A model generated the notes under the pieces. It made no database searches. It was not told where the DNA came from and saw nothing but the letters and a program-made list of their open reading frames with translations. 64,000 nt of DNA. Origin: Ischnura elegans (lineage: Eukaryota; Arthropoda; Insecta; Odonata; Coenagrionidae). Position 1 is the stretch's first letter; the number at the start of each line of letters is the position of its first letter. Below are positions 22,111-34,905 of the stretch, in pieces. A program made the position numbers and the translations under genes. The stretch lies in contig NC_060257.1 in the NCBI RefSeq assembly GCF_921293095.1, positions 69,014,472-69,078,471 of the forward strand, read 5' to 3'.

Positions 22111-25100
22111 TGAAAAAAATGAATTCTCGAACTTTTACGAATTAATACCGCTTTTGGCAGTCGTATCCAGTTGATTTAATGGGAGATAGGGTTCTTAAAA
22201 TCTTGTAACTTAATTAAGTAAAAACTTTAAACCAATTCAGCGTAAATTAACACCTTTTAGTAGAAAATAGTAATTTAAAATTTTTGTTGAGTTTCTTTTT
22301 TGAAAAAAGCGTGATCACATCATCACCACGTCGAAACCTAAGTTGCACATGAAATATTTATGTGGAGTTACAAAGTTTTCTTTACTCGTCATTATAAACA
22401 TCAACTGTGGTGAAATTCGTGAACACAGGTATTATCTCCTCCCTGTAAACCTAAAATGATAAGGATTTCATTGCTATTAGTGTTTGCTGTGGACAGATTT
22501 AAGGTATGGAGTTTATGTAATGGAGAACATTAAAGGCAAAAAATTCGTAAATTGTGAGAAGTGTTGTATTCTCCTTGTCGTTCGAAGAATTTCAATTTTT
22601 AAGTGTTTGTGTTTCATGAGTGGAATAAAGTAATTGATTTTTAACCCACTTCCCATTGTGGAATCGGATTGAAATTTTCTCGCCGGTGTGATTCTGATTA
22701 CAATACAATATTCAATAATGAGACATTAGAAATTTTGCTTTGTTCCTTTGTTTGTATTGAGAAGAATTGTTCCTTTGCGATCTAATTAATGAACTAAATT
22801 TCCTCGTGGAGATATACCTAGTTTTATATTTTCGGTGTATTTCTTTGCAGAAATTTTTGTAATAGCTCTGATTAAATCGATTACATAAGTTACTGCGTAG
22901 TAGTAGAAAATGAAATTGAATTAAAAACGTGATGAAATAGTATTTTCCTAAAAACGGTATAAAATGCGCTGCAAAGTAACAAAATAAGTTTAAAGAGAAA
23001 AGGGCGTGGATGCTGATTAGGTTTAGGTATTAATATTGCGTGCCTATCCTTGCAAAACTCTCAGGATCTTTTGCACGCATTGTTAATAAATCTAACGGCA
23101 CAAATGCTTTATTATCCCAGAGGCGGAAAGGTTATTATTTACTTCTTCTAGTGAATTTTATATTCATTATGATATTTTATGTTGGAATAAGCGTGTTTTC
23201 TATTATCCTTTTACTTTTTCAAATAGAAATATGTATAATGATATAAAATTTTCAAGTATAATTATAAAGGCCAGGAAAAAGCTGAATTTAGCATGTTCCA
23301 TTTAGCGGAGAGATTGAGGTGTATCAAGATGAATAAAATATGAATTATCGAGATATCCCGGCTTGATACCACTATACCTACGTCTGCAGGCGTATCCAAT
23401 CGAATGAATTGTAATAAGGGTTCTCAGCAATCCCAGTGACTTCAATCGTAATTTCACACTAAATTTGTTCTTGTTAGCGAAATACCTCAACCTTTTAACA
23501 ACTCGTCCCATCTGTGATGATTTGGAATCATTCTATTTTGACCTCCTGTGATCATCTCTCCCTTGTGAAGTGCATCGAAGTTGAAACACCATTCCAATTT
23601 GTAATTCCGTCGTGATCCGTTTGGTGCCTCTTGTCATGCTGGTCGCCTCCGTGACCTATAACCCAGGTTCAGTCTCCTCTTGCCTTGCTCCATGGCCATC
23701 CGGAATGATATTTGAGACGCAGTCTGGTGGTTTCCCAGTTACGAATCGAGGCGCGATTGTTACGTCTCTATACGGGTACTGTTCGTGTGTGTGCGCGCTG
23801 GCAAGCGTTCAGCTTGTTGCCTATTTGGGATCCAAATTGCGTCCACGTGAACACGATTCGTTACCCACAGCCCTTGTATGCTATGACTTGCGTGAGAGGG
23901 CCGCAGGCAGCGAACTGTAAGTGAAACGTTCGTCGCTTAATCGTGACAAATGACTTGATTATGACTCGGAAGCATTGTCATTACACACGAAATACAGCTT
24001 TGATGTGCTGCAGATTTTCCCCTTCAAGAATGCGTCCTGTTGTACATCCCTAGTATTCATTGTCTCCCCAGTTTGCTTTATTTTAAGTCATTTCTATTTC
24101 TCTCTATTTTAAGTTAGTATTATCGCTTTATATTCACGACAATATTATATCTTCTGGACGACTTGGATGTGTATGTAAAGATAAATCATACTTCGGCGCT
24201 CTTAATGGATGAGCGCGGAAATTCGGATGTGAATAAATGGAAAAGCGAACAAGCCGCCTACATCAATGTAGTCCAAAACTCAATAAGGCACGTTTGACCA
24301 AGTTGGTATTCGAAAGGACAATGGGTTAATTGAAGGATGATTAACGAACGGTGTACTAATCGTTTGTCACCTTTTAGTTACGAATGACTTGGTCATGACT
24401 CAAAAATATTAATTGCACAGGCAGAATACTACTTTGATGTGCAGCACATTTTCCTCTTGAAATATGTCATGGTATTTTATGGCCCTAGCATTAATTATCT
24501 ACTCAGTTTGCCTAATAAATGCAGATTCATTCTCCTAGAGCTAGCTATGTGAGAACCAATTTCAGACTTGTAAACTCTAAAAAAAATCATATTTTTTTAA
24601 ATGTAACCGCTTTAATTCGGTGAATTAGATAGACGATACTTAACTTCCAATATTAATGAAAGATTAAAAAAAGTCACATCCCAATGAATAAATTCGATGC
24701 AATGCTATAGTTTTTAAAGTAGTGAAATTCATAAACATATAGTAAATCATAATTTTTCCACAGTATTAATTAACAGATCGGTAAATAAACAGGAAAATTT
24801 GAAAAATGGTACCAGCAATTTTTATAAGCAAAAAGAGCAATGGAAAAATAACAGTACGCCTTCAAAGGGGGAAGCAGTGGGATACTCGTGAGGTCGTAGG
24901 GTGGAATGAGAGGGGTAACGGAAGGTATAGCAATGTAGGGAAACTGTGAGCGTTGAAAATCTCTGTAACCACATAAAAGTGGATTGTCGGGAAAGTGTGT
25001 CGGCTCAAAAATGTCAAAAATTCGTAAAAAGGTGTAGTTTAAAACCTTTGCTGTTGAAATGTTAAAGCTGAGGGTGGTTGTGTCCTCAGTGACCAGGTTC

Positions 25101-26560
25101 TACTTGTATATACTACTCCTCCCTGATAATATCCCGCAAGCTGCCTCAATGGGGTAGAGGATGGAGGTGTTAGTTCACCAGCCGTTTACCTGTAAGAGAA
25201 CCCGTAAAAAATGAAAAACAATTAGGCGTGTGCATTCAGTGATTTCACTGATGTTTTCAAGTCAACCTTGCATTTATTTAAATTAATTTTTTTGTTGAGG
25301 AAAAAATGAATTCCCATACCTATCTGTTCGGAAAAATATCTCTCTTGTTGTATCTTTTCTGATAGACGTGGTAATATGTATAGTAAGGTTCTAAGATGAT
25401 GTTCTCCTTCGCTATTGAATAATTAGCATATTTGGCTGAAGAATTACAGTTCTTTGCACAGTTCCAAATTTTATTAATTATCCTCATTTAGATCACTGAC
25501 CAGATACCTACACTAAATTGCTATACACCGCAGATTTCTCTTCGCCTCTCCTTTACGGTGGCGCAAGTTAACGTATCAGTCGGAAGTCTACTTCAAGCCG
25601 TCCATTCACGACTCCATGTCAGCATTAATTATCAAGTATCATCACTCCATTGGTCTAAATTTTTTATTGTAGTTGTAAACTTAATCTCAAGTTTATCACC
25701 AAGGTCCTCAGCGTCTGCCCTTATCCGTTGGAAGACATTTTTTTGCTATCCTAATCCGTGACCTACGGTCATCAAACCTACTCATGACAGGAGATACAGT
25801 TTTTTGATTCCCTTTCGAAGCATTAAATTTTCAATGCAATCGATGGCCGAATTCCGATTGGGATATATGGGAATTCCGATACACTCTTCAATCCTTTGAA
25901 ATCCAAGAAGGAATCATTTTATGCGTATTTTTCAGGAATCATCTTGAGGACGCACCCTGATGTATCGAAAAATCTAGGTCGATTCGGTGATAAAAAAGGA
26001 GGTAATAGTATTGCTCAAATCCCGTAATTTTCCTCCAGTTAGTGTCATCCGAGTATCGACAATCTTTTTGACTTCACTTATTTTGGTGGCGGGCACAACT
26101 CCTTTGTATTCAGAGGTCATCTGTTGAAACTTTACCGCTTAATCTTGGCTTACTCCGTAGTCAACCTCTAAGGAGATAGAGAAAATATCGGGATGGTCCC
26201 ATAGAGATATTTAACACTTTTTCGCGTGGCTTCCGAGAGCGCTGATAACCCCCCTATAAATAATTAAAGTCCATTTTATAAATTATTATGAGACAATTGA
26301 ATTACGTGTAGTACCAAAACAGACCTAGGTTAACATTATATAAACGTTGTTTTCTTTGCATGAGGCCAAAGTTATTTCATTTACTGCCTGCTAAAATTTA
26401 AAAAAATAAATCATCAAATGAAATGTTAAGACTTGCCAAAGACAGGATTTCCTCTCAAGAAATTGTTGAGCACTTACTTTGATGTTCTTTTCTTTAAAGT
26501 GCTCATGCACTCAAACACTATTATTTACTGCATTATTATTTTCTTTATTGGCATACATTT
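22111..26560. other. Long stretch with no recognised gene or repeat
   Basis: Mostly AT-rich unique sequence. A more GC-balanced patch at 23600-23920 has two overlapping plus-strand frames (102 and 70 codons), one starting with a hydrophobic stretch (MIRLVPLVMLVASV), but I recognise no family and see no splice evidence. Short frames elsewhere look like chance. Confidence 0.35.
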
Positions 26561-26700
26561 TTGTTATTTGATAGTGGCTCAATTCTGGCCCTATGATGAC
26601 CTTGGAGACCACCTGAAGCTCCTTTTTCTTTGTTATCTTGTATTCAGCTGTATAAACAAAATGTAGGATTAAATAATTTATTATTATTATTAAGTTTTCT
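26561..26700 (+). repeat. Possible LINE 3' tail
   Basis: GTAGGATTAAATAATTTATTATTATTATTAAG resembles the end of the LINE at 12046-12775, where a TTA simple repeat closes the 3' UTR. No coding part is recognisable upstream (the 77-codon frame at 26433 has no RT signature). Support is weak. Confidence 0.3.
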
Positions 26701-28620
26701 CATAAATAAAAAAAATTGTATCATAAAAATTTCTCGCTACTTTTCTGCAATATGACTTGATAAAAGATATGGAGGGAATTTATTTAAGTATTAACATCGC
26801 TAGTTTTATACTTTAGTGAAGAAATAATGTTTTATTAATTATTATTATCTTTTTATGGTAGAATTTTACGGTTTTCAACGCTACTTCTGCGCACATTAGA
26901 TAAAGCTCGTGGTTGTCATAGCACCCACTGTAGACGCGCCTGTGGCCGCTACTTTTGTCATAAAGTAGTTACGGCTGATAATTTTACATGAGTAATTTTT
27001 GTAGCGAAACTAACAAGGTATCCGAAGTAAGAATACTTAACGCTACGGAAACGTCATAACTTCTGCCATACGATTAATTTAAGCCATCGTGTGGCGAGAA
27101 AAAGAACGGGCATTGAATGATATAGTTTTTGACTGAATGACATAAAATAAGGAACATTAATAACTTTCCATAATTTAGACATTATGTTGCATTTTTAGGA
27201 ATAGGTATGTTTCTATTGTAATGACCTCTTAGCATAAAACAATTCTAGTAAAGGTTCTGAATTTTCCCGTGTTTCTAAGTTTCACTCACTTGCGTAGTTA
27301 GCGTTGCTTGTCTTCAGAGGGTGTAGCAATTGTAGATAAAGATGTATTTTCGAATTGAATATTATTTCAAATATTTTTTTCCGTCATTGTGATGCAATTC
27401 AACTTTCTATGTGAAATTGAGAATACGAATTTTAAAGTAACCATCGCCTGATGTAACATTCAATCAAAGACTAATTTTTTTATATTAAATAGTAGAAGTA
27501 GAATTCATTTCAAATTGTTGGGGTTTTAAAGGCTACTTTTTTCCCCTCTGAGGTCGTACAGGATTGCCACGGGACACACTGTAGACATAGGACGCTAAGG
27601 TCATAAATATTTTCAAATTTGAGGCGCAAAAGACATTAAAAAGGTCTCCTCTATGTACCCCGGTGTCCTCAAGAAAAAAGCCTAAGTTTTGCACCAGTAA
27701 TACTTAATAAAAAATGAGTTTGTTTGTTAAATACAAAGCGCATGTGTATTATTGCTATATTGCGCACATGCCTCAAATTTGTTATTACTTGTAAGCATGT
27801 ACACATTTTTTATGATTGTATTCTGAAATGATGTTACCTTTTTCATTATGCTCTATAGCGGAGTTCTTTGTACATACTCATGGTACATGGTACATACTAT
27901 GTCGTAAAGTAAACCTTTTTCTCCCGTTAAATCGGAGAAAGGCTTCTTAATTTTGCTTAATTGGGCAAAGTAAAAAGATTACTTGCATCTTCATCAAATC
28001 ACATACCTGAGCAAAGCAAAGGAGAAAAGGATACTGAAGATAGTCTCGCCAAATAACCTCGCACGAAAAGCAACTTCCCTGGAGGAAGAATTTGACCGCG
28101 TTGAAAGATTCCTGCAGCATGAACAGCGAGCAATGAATTTGAAAGGAGAAAGGAGCTATTCTTCTCTTCTCTGGGGCTGAATGCGAATAGAGCTTATCTC
28201 GCATCTGGAGCAACACTCGCGGTATAATGAGCTTTCTGCAACGTCTCCACGAGAGTATTTTCATCCTTCATAGTTTTTTTTCCTGCTACTTATTCGCTCT
28301 GAGAGGCGTTCCGCTAACCGCTGAACGATATGGCGGAGCAGGCGAGGATGAAACGGAGTTCTTAGTGCGCTTTAAATGCCAAAGACAAATCCCTGCTCAC
28401 TCTTTATATGTTAGGGTTTAATTTTTCTAGGGCTCTTTTCTTAAAAAATGGTAACGTATAAGATTTTTTATAGCCCGTTACACCCATCTACGCTTTCCGT
28501 TGGTGTTATAGCAGGGAAAATAACCTGAGCTGTAGCGGAAGAATTTGAACGACCCGAGATTATAAAAAAAAGCTTGAAATTGCTAATGGCAGACGCTGAG
28601 AAATCTGAAAAAGGAGGGGA
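26701..28620. other. No recognised feature
   Basis: AT-rich non-coding DNA. The overlapping frames at 27947-28421 have no recognisable domain. Confidence 0.4.
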
Positions 28621-28629
28621 AATTTTGAG

Positions 28630-29455
28630 GTTGAGCGCAATTTTAATAGGATAGTTTCCTTCGTCAAAGAAAGCAAAAGGCATCGATTGCGATTCGTTAC
28701 CCAACATTGGTGTATTCATAATATTGACGAATATTTCTCGGGTTTTCAGCCGGGTTAATGCTTTTATATACGTCGACGTTTCGGGAGACGACTTGTCTCC
28801 CATCCTCAAGGGCGTGTTACTCCATGGAAGTCCAATTTCACACAATTTAACAATTTCAATTTAACGTCGGCTTATATAAAAGCATTGACCTGGCTGAGAA
28901 CCCGAGAAATATTCGTCAATAGTATTCACCAGGATAAATTAAAATCGTTTATTATTAATAATATAATTTGGTTTCAGAAATCCCAGTTTAGACGGATGTT
29001 AAATGTTAATTTCAACCTCATTTGAAAAAAAAACTGATTGGTGCCCATGCAATGCCACTCCACGTGACGTCACAGGGACCTAGATTCTATACGAGTAGAC
29101 AGTAGTTGTACATCGTCTGAGATTACCAATGCATGCATGAGGCACAGAGCTCAGGGAAACTTCTCTTTATAATCACCTATTAAAATTGCCTAAGGTCGGA
29201 AAGTTTCCTTCGTTTGATAGGGTATTAATTATCCTTATTTAAGCCAAGCGTTACCTGCTAGAAGGGTACTCTACGCTACCGCCATGCTTGGCAGCAAGCA
29301 GCCTGCATCGTAGCGGCGTTCATAGCCTCGCACCCAGGTGGCCTCACACATCAACAGCTATACGTCACACGAGATTTTCCTAGCATCCATACTTAGCCGT
29401 CGCGTTTTCGCGCGCGTGAAAAATTTCACTTTCATTTAATCGCGAAAAATAGATT
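28630..29455. repeat. Unclassified interspersed repeat, copy 1
   Basis: It aligns over several hundred bases with 35880-36460 in the same orientation. Landmarks are GCGATTCGTTACCCA, ATGACGTCACAGGGACCTAG (with CGTGACGT here), CCAATGCATGCATGAGGCAC and TTTCGCGCGC. This copy is interrupted by the foldback at 28722-28921. On the minus strand both copies keep a 19-codon stretch (28646-28702 here) reading GNESQSMPFAFFDEGNYPI, with mostly synonymous differences. I cannot assign a family. Confidence 0.7.
28722..28921. mobile_element. Penelope-like foldback with hammerhead-like motif
   Basis: Inverted arms (28722-28773, 28870-28921) read TATTGACGAATATTTCTCGG inward. The insertion interrupts the repeat copy 28630-29455 and has GTATTCA on both sides (28712-28718, 28922-28928), a likely target duplication. 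On the minus strand (28769-28812), TTGAGGA is followed by a perfect 7-bp hairpin (GGGAGAC/GTCTCCC), then GAAACGTCGACGT. The tail AACCCGGCTGAAAACCCGAG resembles the foldback at 41206-41406. Penelope-like elements are known to carry hammerhead motifs and inverted end copies; that assignment is inference. Confidence 0.55.
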
Positions 29456-29504
29456 TAAACTTCCAACAAGAGACGGGAAAAGTGGAAATGTTACTCTTTT
29501 CAAA

Positions 29505-29705
29505 TTAGCTGTTATGGTAATGTAGTGCTCTATATGGTGATTATGTGTTCAAATCCCTGGTACAATCGTCAGACACAAAAAAACTCTCAAAGTGCGAGTT
29601 AACCCTGGGAATGGAACTGACCTACCCACAGGCCTTGCTTAGTTTGAGGCGAGCTTTACCCTCAGTTACCCAAACCAGCCTTCGGGTTAAATAAATGACT
29701 AGTAG
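29505..29705 (+). repeat. Probable tRNA-derived SINE
   Basis: GTGTTCAAATCCCTGG (29547) is a near-consensus B box, with a tRNA-like but decayed 5' half (GTAATGTAGTGCTC). A body of about 150 bp follows (AACCCTGGGAATGGAACTGA, TTCGGGTTAAATAAATGACT). No second copy is in the window, so the call rests on the box. Confidence 0.4.
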
Positions 29706-30277
29706 TTGTTAGTGAGTTAGTTCAAGCGTATTCTGCTAGTCGACTATAAAAAATTATTTTCCTTCAAACCTGAAATGTCTTCATAGAAAATAAAATACTC
29801 CACAAGGCCGAATTTATTCTGCATTCAAATTTATCATAGAGAATTTAACGAAGGAAAGCCTTTCTTATCTTATATACTACTTTATTACTTACGGACTTTG
29901 GTGTGCAAAAGGAACTCCGCCAGAGAGGGGGACATAATTATGCAAGGGGCCATAATTGCAGACTATAAGGATAAACAATGGGAACCTACATAAAGATAGT
30001 GAGAAATTTGAAGCAACAAATTAACAAATTATTCGAAATTAGTGGGGCTAATAATCTTGGGACCTCAGTATGTCATTGCAATGCAAAAACCAGTTTCGTA
30101 TGTATAGGTCAGGCATTTTTTTATTTAAGGAGATGCGTTAATCCCGCGCTAACGGTCATTTTATGTGACGCATAGGTAATTCAAAATTTAGTCTATCATT
30201 TTAAAGTCGACAGAATATGTATAGCAGACCTTTTTAATATTTTTTGTGCATCATATTCAAAAGTATGCACATATAAC
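29706..30277. other. No recognised feature
   Basis: AT-rich sequence with only short open frames and no supported repeat. Confidence 0.4.
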
Positions 30278-30285
30278 CTTAAAGT

Positions 30286-30640
30286 TATGGGCGTGTCTAC
30301 AATGTGGTAACCCAGCGCGACTTCAAAGGCGAAGTAGCCTTGGAAACACAAACAACCTTTAATTTTTTAATAAATTCTGCTACTGCTATTTTAGCCTAAA
30401 AAGCTTCATTTTTCATTGAGTATTAAAGCTGGCTACGCTTACGTTGAAATTTTATTTTCTAAATTAAAAATGGTAGGTTGAATTGCAGTAAAATGACGGC
30501 ATAATTTATTTGAATTTTTTAAATATTTTCTATTGATTAGAACACTTATTTTATAACCTTCCGTATAAAGGAGTTAATTCACGGGGGGCGCTCGTAAACG
30601 CTCTTGGAACCCACGCGATAAAATCCTATCCACGCCCATG
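30286..30640. mobile_element. Probable hAT-like element, ATGGGCGTG ends
   Basis: Inverted ends TATGGGCGTGTCTACAAT and (minus strand) CATGGGCGTGGATAGGAT, each followed by a CGCG-containing stretch, bound 355 bp. The flanking 8-mers are CTTAAAGT (30278-30285) and ACTAAAGT (30641-30648), 6 of 8 alike. The interior is AT-rich and non-coding. Confidence 0.55.
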
Positions 30641-30872
30641 ACTAAAGTTAAATTATTTTATATAAGATACAGGAAAATTTTGAAAATGTTTATTGTATAT
30701 TCCTTGAAAATTTCAATGTAATATCTTACGTTTTAAACGTGTAATCCGTTGCCAAAGAGGACTAATTACTACGGATTGAGCGTTCTTATGGTAAGTTTTA
30801 CCTTTTAAGCTTTAAGAATCGCAATGAGGAGTAAATTCAGGAAATTAGGGTAATAATAATTAGGGTAATAGG

Positions 30873-31332
30873 GTATAAAATCGTATCCGGCTCGATTTTG
30901 TGGAAGTTCTTTATATCCATGATAAAAAGAACACAATGGTAATTTCCACACTTTTAATGTCACACCTCAGCAACCGACCATGGTTTCAACACGTAAGTGT
31001 CATTATCAAGGTGAAAAATCCAGTACTCTCTCGGTATATATACCCAGGCCAAGGCAGGAGGTGGGGGCATATGGAATTAGGTGTGGGGGAGTGGGAGGGG
31101 AAACGGTTTTGGTGAACAAGTGTCACAACTCAGCAACCACCGTATCCCCTCCCACTCCCCCACACCTAATTCCATATGCCCCCACCTCCTACCTTGGCCT
31201 GGGTATATATACCGAGAGAGTACTGGATTTTTCTCCTTGATAATGACACTAACGTGTTGAAACCATGGTCGGTTGCTGAGTTGTGACATTAAAAGTGTGG
31301 AAATTACCATTGTGTTCTTCTTTTTATCATGG
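30873..31332. mobile_element. Large palindromic repeat, copy 1
   Basis: From 30918 to 31332 the sequence is one long inverted repeat of about 190 bp per arm (CCATGATAAAAAGAACACAA at the outside) with a short loop (GTGAACAAGTGTCACAACTC near 31115). The inner arm carries TATATACCCAGGCCAAGGC and a purine-rich block. A 45-bp non-palindromic stretch (30873-30917) is also part of the element, because it recurs at the other end of copy 2 (59564-59794). Each arm has CTTGATAATGACAC, a short loop, GTGTTGAAACC (30982-31012 minus; 31234-31264 plus). Overlapping open frames on both strands are palindrome artefacts. Confidence 0.85.
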
Positions 31333-33300
31333 GTAAAAATTTAACTTTCCTCGCCCTTTAATGCAGTTTTCTTGGAATTCATTGCAAGTGATTGGGCGTA
31401 CGAATGCCAATAAAAAGCCGTAAAATTGAGCTGATGGGTTTGAAAAATGTCCTTTTGTGACCTGAAGATGGTGGAAGACAGACAATGAAATGACATTTAT
31501 AACCCCATTGACCTTGTGTGGATCTCGAGAAAACTTCATAAATACTATGCCCTAGGAATGTACAGTATTCGTCTCTCACCCTTGAGACTGAGTCATACTT
31601 CCATGACACTGAATTAATCAGGTTCATTTTATTCTGAGCGACATTTTTGAGGAACATTGTTAGAGCCCTAGAGTAATACTTATTATATTACGAATAATTT
31701 TTGTAAATGATTATGAGTTTGCAACGGAAGTTCGTTTTTCTACAAATTTCAAGGGCCCTTTACGACTTTTTTTCCCTCTCCTTGCTACTAAAAATTACGA
31801 AGATGTATTTTAATGACGATCGTGGTTATTCGTGGGAGATTGTGATGGAAATTATAAATGTCCAACCCGTAATTGTGTGGTCAGAGAGAAATGTTCTTGA
31901 TTATGAGAATTTTTTAATGATTTTCATGGATTAAGAATTGAGACTTGTTATGAATAACCATCAGAACTGGTTCACGAGTCTCAATTTTTTCGTATATTAA
32001 TCCGTGGATTAAAATTTCATTAATTTTTTTCCACGAGGCATGCCTCTTGGCTGCAGTACATAATCTCTTTTGATTAAAGAGGGCCTCATTAAGCTTAGCG
32101 GCCAGCGGAATAATTCCATATGAGATACTTCCCTCATTGAATTCCTGGTTCTTTTTCCCCATGCCACGCACATACTTAAGCCAGCGTGGAGATTAATTGC
32201 ACGGGAAGTCACTTTTCCGTATTAGAGCCAGCGCGTTGTTTTCTAGCGTACCTATTTCTTAGGGAATAATCTAGGTTTTAATTTTAATCTAGGAATTTCT
32301 TATGGAGTAGGAGACGGGGGCACATTTACACACGGAGGACATTTGTTGCTGGTCGTAGATCTAAATCGGTGAGGTAGAGCGCATCGTATGAAGCCATACG
32401 CTATCCTAATACGCACTTTCAAGCAATCGTACTAGAGACTATAGAAATCTACTGACTTTTATGTACGATTAAAAAAAAATTGAAGTGAAAAGCTGTTATA
32501 TTTATGGCCGACAGTTGATGTAAGTCTTATTGTTAGCTATTGGAGATTAGATTCGAGGTAAAAATGCAGATTTTTCTCTTCAATTTAGATATCCATTTAG
32601 ATTTTTTCTTGCCATAGAAACCGACTGCTTTATCTTACCTATGCAATAAATAATTTAGTGCTCAGTTATTGCAGCAATTAAAATATAGTTAAAACGCGAT
32701 TTTTTTATAAAAAAAACGTTCCCAAGTGTTTTTTAAAATATTCATTTAAAGGAAAACAAGATTCATTCAGGCTTTTTCCATTAAGCTTACAATGGAAAGA
32801 GTATTTGCCTTCATGTTTAACACATTGTTGAATTAGTGACATGCAATTTCAAGTTCAATTAATACGCAAAAATAAACAGGGACAGCTAGGGAGACGTTTT
32901 CTCAATGATATGGAGTCTTTTTAAAATACTCTATCTTTTATTTTAGCATTTTTTATAGCATAATTTTATAGTTATTGGTGTTTTTATTCAAGGTTGGTAT
33001 GTAGCAAATGATATTAACTGGGTTTTGAGATGAGATGTCTGGTGGATAATTTGCCTATGGTAGCTAATAGGAGGATTAATGTTGGTACTGAAAATTCAAA
33101 GCGCCGTCATTAATTATGTTGAACAAAAACTCACGTTGGAGATACGGAATGCATATGATGAGACAAGCCTTAACGAATGGTCTCATATTTCGAGTTCCGC
33201 AAAAATGTGGCCATAGGAATCAATATGACGTAAATCCATTTATTCCAATAATTGAAACACGTCTATTCGAGTAATCATGATTCAATTTAGTAAGATTTTA
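31333..33300. other. No recognised feature
   Basis: AT-rich sequence. Frames of up to 92 codons (31379-31657 minus, 31707-31934 plus, 31914-32171 minus) have no domain I recognise. Confidence 0.4.
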
Positions 33301-33405
33301 TAGTATTTGGAGAAGGCGACCGATAGTTAAGGTGATATGCGCCATGAGGATAGGAAGGGTGAAGAGAAACCCGGCGTCGGCATTAGCCTGCTCTTAATGA
33401 AACAA
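33301..33405 (-). repeat. SINE 3' fragment (GGGTTTCTC family), minus strand
   Basis: Read on the minus strand it matches the 3' half of the SINE at 49771-50075 (ACGCCGGGTTTCTC, then GTCGCCTTCTCCAAATACTA). The tRNA-like head is missing. A sequence like the one that follows (CAACCCAAACAACG) recurs near 35162. Confidence 0.65.
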
Positions 33406-33912
33406 CCCAAACAACGGTGAATCAAAATTTGTTTTTGGTCTGTCGTTAGTGCCACCTAGTATTAATTCTTATTTATGATTGAGCACTCACATGACGTATA
33501 AATATTTCTTCCTTTTATAAAAATTTTTAAGCTAAAAGTTCTTTGTCTTTTGAGCAGCGTTCAGAAATGTGAAACGAAATTCTTTGATAAATTAGCTTAT
33601 ATCTCGATTTCAGTATAAAAATCAACATGGAAATTGGGTTTGCAATAAATGCGTTGATATTGGCGATAGATCTTCGTTCAAAATTTAACAGTTCTTAGAA
33701 TAAAACAAGGAATTCAATTCGAAGTCTGCAATTTACGTGTAAGTAACAGTTATCCATTCAGCTAATTCATATAAAAAATCATGATTGACCGCAAACCAAT
33801 GCCGTTGGTGGGGTTATAAACCCCGAAAGGAGGGAGCCAAACTACCTTAGGAGTCGGAGACAATGCGGGGTCCCTGCTAGGAAGCGTCCAAAAAGGTTGG
33901 TGCTGAGAGTGT

Positions 33913-34555
33913 GTGTTTATCCGCGAGACCCTTCTTAACGAATTTCTTGCAAAAATTCTCAATACAGAAGGGACAAAAACATTAAGCAGAAGACGGGACA
34001 ACTTTGCTGGCCACATTTTAAGGCAGGACGGCCTGATGAAGACTATGGTTGAAGGACAGTGGATACGAAACCCAAGGGCGGGCTCACGAGGTTACACTCC
34101 TGGGCCGAGGTCTGAAGCTTGAAGCTTATCACCTCTGCACCACAGAAGGGGGAGGACTGGAAGGAACAAGGAAGGAGGCGCCGCCGCGATAGGAGCCCGA
34201 CGACGACTCCTGGGAGGGGATAGGGAAGGAAGGGAGGGGACGAGGAATCCCGCACCGTCACAAAGGCGGGCGGGTCCTACTACTAACGAAACCAAGCGTA
34301 CGCAATTAATGTTCTAACAATCTTGGAGTACCATTCTATGAGGAAGAATGATCCAACGATCAAAGCGTTAGATTTGTTGAAGGACAGGTGGAAGGGAAGA
34401 AGGGCAAGGGACGGCCCCGAATGAGTTACATAGGACAGGTTATAAAGGATGTAAAAGAGAAGAAATACGTCGCTATGAAAAGGTCAGCGGATAGGAGGGA
34501 GAAATGGAGAGCTGCGTCAAACCAATCTTCGGATTGTTGACTAATGATGATGAGA
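33913..34555 (+). pseudogene. LINE ORF2 C-terminus split by an insertion
   Basis: The first part (33913-34059) encodes LSRRRDNFAGHILRQD, the RR..GH..R.D pattern near the end of many LINE proteins. The second (34376-34540) encodes GKKGKGRPRMSYIGQVIKD, then an RREKWRAAS-like block and a stop at 34538. Both halves share one frame, and a 12-bp direct repeat GTTGAAGGACAG (34048-34059, 34376-34387) brackets the insertion. So the frame was open when the insertion arrived. The catalytic domain upstream is missing. Which clade it belongs to is not clear from this tail. Confidence 0.75.
34060..34375 (-). mobile_element. GC-rich retroposon, copy 2, with 12-bp target duplication
   Basis: This 316-bp insertion lies in a LINE and is bracketed by GTTGAAGGACAG on both sides. 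On the minus strand it aligns with 19111-19430 (TTGGTTTCG, GTCGTCGGGCTCCTATCGCG, GTAACCTCGTGAGCCCGC). A 12-bp duplication suggests target-primed insertion by LINE machinery. It shows no A or B box and no poly(A), so its origin is unknown. Open frames inside are GC artefacts. Confidence 0.7.
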
Positions 34556-34789
34556 GGGGACGGAATAGTCTCCTGGTGCTCAGTCTAGCAGTCATGCTAA
34601 GGAGAGAACTCCACCGTCTAGAAAGGATTAAATCCATCTCATCCTCTGCATTTCAACCACATGTCCTTGAGAATTCGGTATTTACTTGACGACTTAGTTG
34701 ATGAGATATCGGAAACGTGTGGTCAACATGGTTTTACTTCCTATGCGACGAACGGAGTGATGCAATTGTGTATTTGAGGTACCCTTCCC

Positions 34790-34905
34790 AAAGCATGGAA
34801 AACAAGCAGGGAAAAATTTCCGCCGGCGCCGGGATTTGAATACAGACACACGGGGTGTGAAGCCAACATCCTAGCCATCACGCCAACTCTATTCCACGAT
34901 TTGCC
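34790..34905 (-). repeat. tRNA-like SINE head, minus strand
   Basis: On the minus strand GTTGGCGTGATGGCTAGGAT, TTGGCTTCACACC and then a B-box-like ATTCAAATCCCGGCGCC resemble the head of the 49771-50075 SINE. The B box is slightly changed. The body is missing or unrecognisable. Confidence 0.6.

Noticed and set aside
23612-23924. Possible exon with hydrophobic N-terminus
   Set aside because: Two frames overlap, no family is recognised and no splice sites support it.
26216-26260. piggyBac-like end TTAACACTTTTTCGCG
   Set aside because: No matching right end with TTAA was found downstream.
30900-31310. Several overlapping frames on both strands
   Set aside because: They mirror each other because the sequence is a palindrome.
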